A DNA stretch of 64,000 nt from VRUE01 sp044867925 (GTDB taxonomy: Bacteria; Actinomycetota; Thermoleophilia; Solirubrobacterales; 70-9). Location of the stretch: assembly GCA_044867925.1 (NCBI GenBank), contig JBIOVV010000118.1, forward strand, positions 49,490-113,489. The letters are read 5' to 3'. The notes under the pieces were generated by a model. That model was not told the origin of the DNA. It was given only the letters and a program-made list of their open reading frames with translations, and did not search any database. This document shows, in pieces, positions 8,245-15,577 of the stretch. Numbering within the stretch: position 1 is the stretch's first letter; every line of letters starts with the position of its first letter. Position numbers and translations under genes: made by a program.

Positions 8245-8460
8245 TAAGGAGAAGACTTTAGTAGTCCCCCCGTATCTCAACGAATATATGACTGACCAGA
8301 GCGCTGGACGGATTCGCTGAGTTCCTGTATGGATATACGCGAAGACGGGATTGGACCGACCTGCCCCTCGGGGGGTGGCGCGAAGTTCCGCTCATCCGAG
8401 TAGGAGGCAGAGGGCCAGAAATCGTGGGCCCGACAGCTATCCAGCACAAAGGAGAAGCGG

Positions 8461-10920
8461 ATGTCCAAGTCATTGACCTCGCAGAACGGGCGACGGGTTT
8501 CTGCGGTTGTCCTTGTCGCGCTGTTGGCGTTGGTGGGAATAGGGGTGATTGCCGCAGGGACGTCGCGGGCTGCCTACTACAAGATGGTTGCCTGCGCCGC
8601 CAACAACGGCGTCCCCCCGTACACGATCGATACCAACACGAAGAGCCCTGAGACCCCCAGGGGCATATTCGACATCTGGAATCGTTGCAAAGGGCAGGGT
8701 GGCGACCCTCCCGGCGATGAGGCCTACCTTCGTATCGGGGAGGATCGGGACGCGCCTGACACGGTGCGCCAAGGCGCCTTTGCGACCGTCCACTTTGATG
8801 CCCCTGCCTGGGTTCATTTCAAGTCCGCTGGCGGATTCACTCGCCAGCCCTTCCAGTTCAATGACGGCTGGCGATCAAGGTTCCACGCCGTGAACTCGGT
8901 CTCGAACCAGCTGCTCATAAGCCAAGGGGCTGGCGTGAACGGGAATGGACTCATTCCAGCATCCAACATCTTCGGCCCTCATTTGTGGCCCACCGGTGGG
9001 TTCTTGGACTTCAATCGTTTCGACTTCGAACTGGCGTGCGGGAGGCCGGCCCGCTGTGACGCCAGCGGCAACAACGCCACCGATCTCAACGGGATCGTCT
9101 TTGTGCTGTCGGACGACTCCGACTCCCAGCCAGCGTTCACTCACACCGATGCCCCGCTCCTCGCGGGCCGCTGGGTGAGAGGTACTCAGAACGTGACGTT
9201 CAATGTTTCCGATCAAGGTTCAGGGATACGCCAAGAGCGGCTTTATGTCGACAGTGGAGAACTCTGGAGCTTGGACCACGGGCGGGAATGCAACACCTCG
9301 AGTTCTCAGGGCAACGGCGAATGGGCGCGCTCCTATACACCGTGTCCTACTGGCGGCCCGTGGGATCGGTCCATCCCTATCAACACCGCAGCCTTCAAGG
9401 ACGGAGCGAATCACACGGTCCAGGTCTGTACGCAGGACTTCGGGCAATACCAGGGCCTGAGCGGAACTGGCGGTCAAACATGCACTGCCCGAACAATCGC
9501 GACCGACAACTCCGCGCCGGCGGCCCCCGAAGGCCTTTCAGTCCTCAGTTCCAATCCAGCTCGGTATCTCGATCAGTTTGGGGCCCAGTTCGCGCTCCCC
9601 CCGAACGAAGGGTCTCCGATAGCCAAGGCCTATTACAACATTGTGGATGCCGCTGGCAACGTGGTTGCCTCTTCTCAGTCAGTGGGCGGAGTAAACCCGA
9701 CTGCGATTCAGGCCATCAATGGACCGAAACAGGCGGGCGACTACCGCCTTCGGGTCTGGCTTGAAGACGAAGTGGGTTTCGTTGGTCCGCCGGCGACCGT
9801 GCAGATTCCGCATGACACAACCCCCCCTGCGGCTCCGCAGAATGCATCCGCGGTTGTGCCCCTTAGCGACCGGGGCTCCGAAGGCTTCGATCTTCGGTGG
9901 CACAACATCAATGATTCAGGCGCTCCGATCAACGCCGCCCATTATCGAATTCTGAATAGCGATGGTGGCGCCATAGTCCCGGAACGGACAATGACCGGCG
10001 AAGGGATCGAAGCGATTAAACGCTTGGACACGCCGCGGGACCGAGGTGGATTCACCCTGCAGCTGTGGCTTTCGGATGCCGAGGGAAATGTTGGTTCGCC
10101 CGTGAGTCTTCCTTTGGTCTACGACTGCATGAGGGACGACGTCGACTCCGGCGCGTTGCTGAGCAGCAGCCTCGGGCCCGATGGGGCGGGCAGGAAGCTG
10201 GTCAATCAGGGACACGGCGGGTTGCTCGAAGGCAAATTGCTCGATACGGCTGGCAATCCGGTCGGCGATGCTCCGATCTGCGTGTTCAGCACCGTGGTGA
10301 CTGACACAACGATGAAGTTTCTTGGCGTCGCAATGACGAACGCGGACGGCAGCTACGAATTCCCAGTGAGGCCCGGCGCCTCCCGCGATTTGAGGGTCGA
10401 CTACCGATCGCAGCATCGAGAAATCTCCAGCAAGGTCGAGATCGTGACAAGGGTGCGGCCAACGTTTGAAGCCGTCAAGACGGTGGTTCACAACAAGGGT
10501 GTCGCCCGATTCCGGGGCGCTCTTCCTGGTCCTCACAACAACGAAGTGCAAGTGGTTCTGCAGGCAAAGAAGGGCGACGGTTGGATCGTGTTCCGGCGGA
10601 TGACGACCGGACGCAATGGTGAATACGCAGGGAGCTATCGCTTCAACAAAACGAAACGGCCTACGGAATACATCATGCGTGCCCAGGTGCGGAAGCAGCG
10701 TGGCTACCCCTACCGGGAGGGAAATTCAGCTCCCATTCAGATCATCGTCTATCCGCGGCGCGCGCCGCAGAAGCATGACAATGCCGACCTTCCCGGTGGT
10801 CACGGCAAGAAGCGGGGATCAAGATGCGATCACTCGAAGCGACCGGCACGGCGCGCCTGTAAAGGGGGGCGCTCACATGGATCGCCCTCAAAGCCACATA
10901 AAGCAAGGGCGAAACGGTAA
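8461..10920 (+). CDS. Large secreted protein with Ig-like/regulatory-like repeats
   Basis: An 819-aa protein with AAAGGAG 6-12 bp upstream. Residues 14-37 form a signal peptide ending near TSRAA. The mature part has a Cys-containing N-terminal domain (to about 230), a domain with FNVSDQGSGIRQERLYVDS typical of Ig-like folds of extracellular proteins, two repeats with APAAPEGLSV and TPPAAPQNAS linkers (fibronectin-III-like spacing), and a carboxypeptidase-regulatory-like domain (LEGKLLDTAGNPVGDAPICVF ... NADGSYEFPV split here). It ends in a very basic His/Lys/Arg tail (about 770-819). Such proteins are common in Solirubrobacterales and likely face the cell surface. Function unknown. Confidence 0.75.
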   Translation: MSKSLTSQNGRRVSAVVLVALLALVGIGVIAAGTSRAAYYKMVACAANNGVPPYTIDTNTKSPETPRGIFDIWNRCKGQGGDPPGDEAYLRIGEDRDAPDTVRQGAFATVHFDAPAWVHFKSAGGFTRQPFQFNDGWRSRFHAVNSVSNQLLISQGAGVNGNGLIPASNIFGPHLWPTGGFLDFNRFDFELACGRPARCDASGNNATDLNGIVFVLSDDSDSQPAFTHTDAPLLAGRWVRGTQNVTFNVSDQGSGIRQERLYVDSGELWSLDHGRECNTSSSQGNGEWARSYTPCPTGGPWDRSIPINTAAFKDGANHTVQVCTQDFGQYQGLSGTGGQTCTARTIATDNSAPAAPEGLSVLSSNPARYLDQFGAQFALPPNEGSPIAKAYYNIVDAAGNVVASSQSVGGVNPTAIQAINGPKQAGDYRLRVWLEDEVGFVGPPATVQIPHDTTPPAAPQNASAVVPLSDRGSEGFDLRWHNINDSGAPINAAHYRILNSDGGAIVPERTMTGEGIEAIKRLDTPRDRGGFTLQLWLSDAEGNVGSPVSLPLVYDCMRDDVDSGALLSSSLGPDGAGRKLVNQGHGGLLEGKLLDTAGNPVGDAPICVFSTVVTDTTMKFLGVAMTNADGSYEFPVRPGASRDLRVDYRSQHREISSKVEIVTRVRPTFEAVKTVVHNKGVARFRGALPGPHNNEVQVVLQAKKGDGWIVFRRMTTGRNGEYAGSYRFNKTKRPTEYIMRAQVRKQRGYPYREGNSAPIQIIVYPRRAPQKHDNADLPGGHGKKRGSRCDHSKRPARRACKGGRSHGSPSKPHKARAKR

Positions 10921-10953
10921 GGCAGGAGCGATCGGATAGATGCGCGGAATCGA

Positions 10954-11000
10954 GCCTCCATGGATGCTTTTGCCCTGAACGACCAGGCATCCATGGAGGC
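10954..11000 (+). terminator. Perfect 14-bp inverted repeat between two genes
   Basis: GCCTCCATGGATGC (10954-10967) and GCATCCATGGAGGC (10987-11000) are exact reverse complements with a 19-nt loop starting TTTTGCCC. They lie 33 bp after the secreted-protein gene and 36 bp before the sigma-factor gene. There is no U-tract on the far side, so it could be an intrinsic terminator variant or a protein-binding operator (each arm contains the palindrome CCATGG). Confidence 0.6.
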
Positions 11001-11035
11001 ACGCGCCTCTTCTGGCGAGAGGACACCGCTGGTTC

Positions 11036-12502
11036 ATGGAGGCTAGTCCCCAGGAACAAGTCACGGCTCGGGCTGGAAATGGCAGCAATGGAAAGCTGAG
11101 CGAGGAGGCACTCAGGTTCTACGAACGGGCCTATGTCCCGGCCAGGGCGGGTTGTCTTAACCAGCTGCGAGCCGAAGGATGCTCGGAGGGGGATGCGGAA
11201 GAGATATTTGCAGCGACGTTCGAGCGCGTCATGCAAACCGTCGATCCGATCGCTCGAGGATTCGCCATCCCACAGATGGTCAAGCTGCTGAAGACTGCGT
11301 GTCCTCGGCGGCTCATCGACGAACGTCGTCATCAAGGAGTTCTTCACAAGGTGCCTCTAGCCGACGCCGGGGCGGTGGCCGATGAAGGGTCCGAGACACC
11401 GGCCGAACGAGCCGAGAGCCTGGAGACAGTGGCAATCGGGCGAGAGGCCGTGGCCTCGCTCTCTGAGCGAGACCGCAAGATCTTTATCCAGCGCCATCAG
11501 TTGGACCTCGACCCGGACGAGATCCTCGCAAACTTCCCCGGTCTCAGCCGGCGGACCTATCGCAAGATCATTCAGCGCGCGAACGCTCGAGTGCTATGCG
11601 CCTTCGAGGAAATTGACAGCGGTTCCAGGTGCCAGGACATGGAGCACAATCACTTGCAGCGGTTCGTCTCGCATGCAGCGTCGTCCGATGAGGCCAGGGT
11701 TGTCGAAGCCCATCTGGCCCATTGTCGTGCATGTCGACAAACGGCCGCCCGCATGCGTGACTACCTCTACGACGTGGCGAGCGGGCTGGTAGTAACGGCA
11801 GGCGCCTCGGCGGCGATCAATGGGCACGCCAACGTGCTCGTCGACGCCACCGGCCGCTTTCTTGGCACAGGGCAAGCGCCCTCCGAGGCGACACGCGGCC
11901 TACGGGAGCGCTTCCGCGAGCAGCTCATCAAGCTGGCCACGTCAATGCCTGGATCGGGGGGCGATGCAGCGGCCGGCCAGGCGATCGGGGTCTCGAGCGC
12001 AAAATTGGTCGGCGCCTGTTTTGCCGGGGGTGGCATAGCTGTCGGGACAACCTGCCTAGTCTTGGGCGTGAGCCCCCTGGCCGTGGTTGGCCTTCAGCAT
12101 GACCGGTCGGTTCCGCGCCCGATCGAGAGGACGGTGGAGAAGCGAGTACCAACGTCGACCCCTGAACTGTCGCAGCCGCTGAAGCCTGTCCCGTCTGCCC
12201 CGGCGACCTCATCCAAACAGTCACGGCCTCGATCGGCCCAGACAGACACTCAATCGCCGACAAGGGAACCGGTGCGACCCGCCTCTGAATCCGGCGCGCA
12301 AACTGAGGAAGAGCTCGGTCTCGAATCGGCCGGAAGGACGCCGCGGTCCTCATCTCCCGCGCCTTCCGCAGGTGGCGGAGAAAGCAGTAGCTCGACGCCG
12401 TCGGTTGGTTCGAGCAGCAGTGTAGGGGGCAGCAGTGCACCGAGCTCAGGCGGATCCGGCGGTGGCGCACCAGTCAGAGGTGGAGGGGAAATTGGCCTCT
12501 GA
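11036..12502 (+). CDS. ECF-like sigma factor fused to zinc finger, membrane segment and Ser/Gly-rich tail
   Basis: A 488-aa protein. Residues 25-95 resemble sigma region 2 (ALRFYERAYVPARAGCL, EEIFAATFERVMQ) and 135-195 resemble region 4 (ASLSERDRKIFIQRHQLDL, then LSRRTYRKIIQRANARVL). A zinc-finger motif of the anti-sigma type follows (HLAHCRACR, about 226-234), then a hydrophobic segment (about 322-352, including GGGIAVGTTCLVLG) and a long Pro/Ser/Gly-rich tail ending in GEIGL. Having sigma and anti-sigma-like parts in one chain with a membrane segment suggests self-control. It lies upstream of the conjugation operon; a regulatory link is inference. Confidence 0.7.
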   Translation: MEASPQEQVTARAGNGSNGKLSEEALRFYERAYVPARAGCLNQLRAEGCSEGDAEEIFAATFERVMQTVDPIARGFAIPQMVKLLKTACPRRLIDERRHQGVLHKVPLADAGAVADEGSETPAERAESLETVAIGREAVASLSERDRKIFIQRHQLDLDPDEILANFPGLSRRTYRKIIQRANARVLCAFEEIDSGSRCQDMEHNHLQRFVSHAASSDEARVVEAHLAHCRACRQTAARMRDYLYDVASGLVVTAGASAAINGHANVLVDATGRFLGTGQAPSEATRGLRERFREQLIKLATSMPGSGGDAAAGQAIGVSSAKLVGACFAGGGIAVGTTCLVLGVSPLAVVGLQHDRSVPRPIERTVEKRVPTSTPELSQPLKPVPSAPATSSKQSRPRSAQTDTQSPTREPVRPASESGAQTEEELGLESAGRTPRSSSPAPSAGGGESSSSTPSVGSSSSVGGSSAPSSGGSGGGAPVRGGGEIGL

Positions 12503-12761
12503 ATCGGCATGTCTTCTGATGGACCCGGCGCCTTTTAACCAGTAACCCACTGGCGCAGAGTCCCCCCGAGTCCTTGCCCTGTTGAGCGAGGGCTGCGCCC
12601 CGCATGCGGGTGTCAATTCCTTGGAGGAGCAGCGTCCGCCAATTGATCTCACGAGGGGGGGTGGCGGACGGAGTTGCCCATGCGTGTACGGCAGTGACGG
12701 CTCGAGCTAACGGAGGTTCGGGCGCCAGCCGCATCCAGCGGCCGTCACGGAAGGCCACCAC
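12503..12761 (+). promoter_or_regulatory. Gene-free region upstream of conjugation operon with 9-bp inverted repeat
   Basis: This 259-bp gap holds CGTCCGCCA (12633-12641) and TGGCGGACG (12662-12670), an exact inverted repeat with a 20-nt gap. The core GTCCGC is the same six bases found in the repeat array at 33.1 kb. No clear -35/-10 pair was found by eye. A Shine-Dalgarno sequence before the next start is weak (GGAAGG, 12749-12754). Confidence 0.4.
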
Positions 12762-13538
12762 ATGGGTAAGAGCGACTTCTTTTCATTTGGCGACGAGGAT
12801 CCAGGAGCCACGGTCGAGGATCACTGGGGCGACCCGACCGGGATCGACTCATCCAGTGCGGTGGCCGTCGCCCCGCCACTTGATGAGGTCGAGCTGCCGG
12901 ACGCTCCGCTCCCTCACGAGTTCGAGCTGCCGGACGGGTTCGACGCCGCACACGAAGAGAAGGGGGCTGGGCGCTCCCGAGGCGACTCCACGCTGGGCTC
13001 GTCGGCGAAGCGCAAGCCCCCTTCCCTTCGTGTGCAGGTCGCCGTCGCGGTTGCACTCCTGGTGGTCGCAGTCGCTCTGGTGCGAATCGTTCTCGTCCCG
13101 GTCGGCGCCGACAACACGGTTGCTTCGTCCGTGCCGCCACCTTCGGTAGCTGCGAGCGAGCCAGCCCGAACGGAAGCAAGTGCCGCCCTCAGTCAAACCG
13201 CTGAGCCCCTTCGTTCGCAGGAGCATCGACAGGGAGCCGCGGAGCGACAGCGTGTCCGTCAGAAGAAAGCTCAGACCAGGCGTCGGGCAAAGAGGCGGAG
13301 GACCCAGCAGCGCGCGGGGCGCCGCCACGCAGAGCGTCGCCGAGATGCGTCCACGACCGCCACATCGAGCGGGCAGGTCGAAGAAGCGCCCGCACCAGCA
13401 CCGGAAAGCCCAGCCGAAAGCCTGCCGCCAGAACCGGAACCTCCCGCCCCAGCCCCCTCGACAGAGCCACCGGCGAGTAAGCCGAGCGAAGGTGGCGGAC
13501 TTCACGACGGCTCGAGCTCGTCGGAGTTCGGGCTCTAG
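12762..13538 (+). CDS. Single-pass membrane protein at head of conjugation operon
   Basis: A 258-aa protein. The acidic N-terminal 75 residues contain a degenerate repeat (DEVELPDAPLPHEFELPDG) and precede one transmembrane helix (about 90-112, QVAVAVALLVVAVALVRIVL). The outside part is an Arg/Lys-rich helix (about 150-190), then a Pro/Glu-rich stretch and a tail ending SSSSEFGL. The ending resembles the EIGL end of the sigma-like protein just upstream. It is 8 bp from the TcpC-like gene and so belongs to the same operon. Function unknown; a scaffold or wall-spanning role would fit the shape. Confidence 0.65.
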   Translation: MGKSDFFSFGDEDPGATVEDHWGDPTGIDSSSAVAVAPPLDEVELPDAPLPHEFELPDGFDAAHEEKGAGRSRGDSTLGSSAKRKPPSLRVQVAVAVALLVVAVALVRIVLVPVGADNTVASSVPPPSVAASEPARTEASAALSQTAEPLRSQEHRQGAAERQRVRQKKAQTRRRAKRRRTQQRAGRRHAERRRDASTTATSSGQVEEAPAPAPESPAESLPPEPEPPAPAPSTEPPASKPSEGGGLHDGSSSSEFGL

Positions 13539-13546
13539 GGGTCAGG

Positions 13547-14455
13547 ATGGAGACGGCGGCGAAATCCACGTCTTCGGTCAGGACTCGTCTGACCGGACTT
13601 CGCTCCTCGGCCCGCTATGGGCGCGTGAGTGCGCGGGCGCCCCGCTACGCCTTCCTTGCGTTTGTGGTGCTGATGTGCGTGGCGGGGGTGCGCTCGATCG
13701 TCTCCCCGTCAGTGCCGAGCGCAGTTGCCACTCAGCAGGGCCCGCGCCTGGACTACGCCGAGCAGAGCTTCGCGCTTGCCTTCACCCAGGCCTACCTGAC
13801 CTACGACAGCGCCCGACCCGAAGCGCGAGAAGAAGCCCTGGCGTCCTTCGCTTCGTCTGGCTTTGAAATCGGAGCCGGCTTTTCGCCGCCACAATCTGGA
13901 TCCCAGCGGGTGCAGTGGGCCAACGTCGCGCAGGTCCAGCGGCCCTTGGCGGGCGGCGTGATCGTCAATGTCGCCGCGAAGCTCAGCACCGCGGCACAGC
14001 CTGTGTACCTCTCGGTGCCGGTTGATCGGGAACGCGGTGGCGCGATTTATCTCGCCGCCTATCCCTCTTTTGTCGGGCCTCCGCTCAGCACCACGCGTAG
14101 TACCGCGGACCAGGGTGGTGAACCGGTTGATGACGAGGAAGTCTCGGCGCTGGTCAAGCGTGCGCTCACCAACTATCTGGCGGGCGACGCCGAAAATCTC
14201 TCTGCTGATCTTGCCGACGCGGCGACGGTCACCTTGCCCACTAACCAGCTGGGGCTGAAGGGAGTCGACCAACTCGACTGGGTCGACGGTGCCGGCGGCG
14301 GTGCCGTTCTGGCGACGATCACTGCCACCGACGCGCGCGGCGGGGCCTACACGCTGCGCTACGAGGTCGGCGTGCGGCGGGTGAGCGCCGCTGACCCCCA
14401 GCTCGGCCCGGGCTGGCGAGTGACTTACGTCCAATCGATCTCCCAGCAGAGCTGA
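13547..14455 (+). CDS. TcpC/VirB8-like conjugation protein
   Basis: A 302-aa protein with a basic cytoplasmic N-terminus, one transmembrane helix (about 33-50, YAFLAFVVLMCVAGV), and two outside NTF2-like halves. The first is about 70-170 (AEQSFALAFTQAYLTYD), the second about 198-302 (SALVKRALTNYLAGDAENL, then VTYVQ near the end). This is the layout of TcpC, the VirB8-like component of Gram-positive type IV secretion systems. Its place before small membrane proteins, TcpE and a VirB4 ATPase supports the call. The symbol is left blank because identification rests on architecture. Confidence 0.75.
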   Translation: METAAKSTSSVRTRLTGLRSSARYGRVSARAPRYAFLAFVVLMCVAGVRSIVSPSVPSAVATQQGPRLDYAEQSFALAFTQAYLTYDSARPEAREEALASFASSGFEIGAGFSPPQSGSQRVQWANVAQVQRPLAGGVIVNVAAKLSTAAQPVYLSVPVDRERGGAIYLAAYPSFVGPPLSTTRSTADQGGEPVDDEEVSALVKRALTNYLAGDAENLSADLADAATVTLPTNQLGLKGVDQLDWVDGAGGGAVLATITATDARGGAYTLRYEVGVRRVSAADPQLGPGWRVTYVQSISQQS

Positions 14456-14513
14456 CCGCGATGCCAGCGGCCGGCAACAGACACAGACGGAACCTCGAGG
14501 AGGGGAATGCACC

Positions 14514-14894
14514 ATGCGCAAGTTGACGGCGCTGGGCGCCTTGCTTCTCGTCGGCTTCTTGGGCGTCGCACTGGCGGCACCGAGCTCCGACGTGGGCAAG
14601 TCGGTTCCAGCCATCACCACGGTCTCAAGTGCCGAAGCAGCAATCGGTCGCGGCGGCGGTGGAGGAGAAGGGGCGCGGACCCAGGTTGGGTCTAGGACCG
14701 CTTCGCTCCTGCAGAACGAACTCGCCCCGCTGTTCTTCATCGTTGTGGCGATCGCCCTCGGCGCGGCGGCCTTTCAGCGCAATGCCGGCGCCGCGATAGG
14801 GATCCTCGTCGCCGCGGTCGTGATCGGTGCGTTTCTCCTGGTGCCCGATCAGGTCGAATCGCTCTATCGCTCGATCTACCAGTTCGTGCTGTGA
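14514..14894 (+). CDS. Small VirB2-like membrane protein
   Basis: A 126-aa protein with a signal peptide (residues 1-22), a Gly-rich spacer (about 45-55), and two transmembrane helices (about 72-90, PLFFIVVAIALGAAAF, and 94-112, IGILVAAVVIGAFLL), ending in a short polar tail. Position, size and the two-helix layout match VirB2/TcpD-like small subunits that sit between TcpC and TcpE in Gram-positive conjugation operons. AGGAGG at 14497-14502 precedes the start at 14514. Confidence 0.65.
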   Translation: MRKLTALGALLLVGFLGVALAAPSSDVGKSVPAITTVSSAEAAIGRGGGGGEGARTQVGSRTASLLQNELAPLFFIVVAIALGAAAFQRNAGAAIGILVAAVVIGAFLLVPDQVESLYRSIYQFVL

Positions 14895-14944
14895 GGGTCG
14901 AGAGCCCTCATAGCACGAGCCGGGCGGCCTGAAGGGGGTGCGCG

Positions 14945-15577
14945 ATGGTCGAGTCGCGAGGAATCCAGCTGCGCGGTTACCGGCGGGTCTTTCGCATCGA
15001 GCGACGACTGTTTCGCTTCGACCGCTGGCGGATCCCCTATCCCCACGGCGTCCCGTTGCGCGGAATCGGCTACTTCCTCGTGCTGGTGCTCGGGATGTTC
15101 GCGGTCTCACGGCTGCCTGTGCTCGGGCCGCTGATTGGCCTCTGGAGTCCGGCGATCCCATACCTCGGGCTGCCGCTCGCCGGCGCGTTCTTGCTCATGC
15201 AGGGCCGGATCGACGGGCGTCCACCGCATCACGTCCTCGCCTCGCTCCTGCGGTGGTCGCTCAGCTCCAGGTCCCTGGCTGGGCTGTGCTCCTGTCCGCG
15301 GGAGGGCGAGGTGGTCGTTCCTCAGGAGGAGGTTGCGGTCGCCTTCGACGCTCGCGAGTCCTTTCTGGTCAGGGGCCGCATAAAGGGACCGGCCACCGTC
15401 ACCTTCCGCTACCCGGCCGAGGTGCGGGTGGAGGGGGCGCCGCCATGGCTGCGCGACCCCCAGCAGCGCTCGGCGCGAGCTCGCCGATACCGCGTTCGTC
15501 GCCGGCGTGGAGCCGCGCCGATGCTGCGCGGAAAGGTAGTCGGGGTGCCTCGTAGCCGCGAGGTGGTGGTCGAGTGA
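14945..15577 (+). CDS. TcpE-like conjugation membrane protein
   Basis: A 210-aa protein with an N-terminal RGYRRVFRIERRLFRFD, two adjacent hydrophobic helices (about 40-58 and 66-84, with the P-Y-L-G-L-P loop), and a soluble basic C-terminal part ending in REVVVE. TcpE proteins have this R-x-Y start and a paired-helix core and connect to the VirB4 ATPase. Its TGA overlaps the GTG start of the VirB4 gene by 4 nt, so the two are translationally coupled. Confidence 0.75.
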   Translation: MVESRGIQLRGYRRVFRIERRLFRFDRWRIPYPHGVPLRGIGYFLVLVLGMFAVSRLPVLGPLIGLWSPAIPYLGLPLAGAFLLMQGRIDGRPPHHVLASLLRWSLSSRSLAGLCSCPREGEVVVPQEEVAVAFDARESFLVRGRIKGPATVTFRYPAEVRVEGAPPWLRDPQQRSARARRYRVRRRRGAAPMLRGKVVGVPRSREVVVE

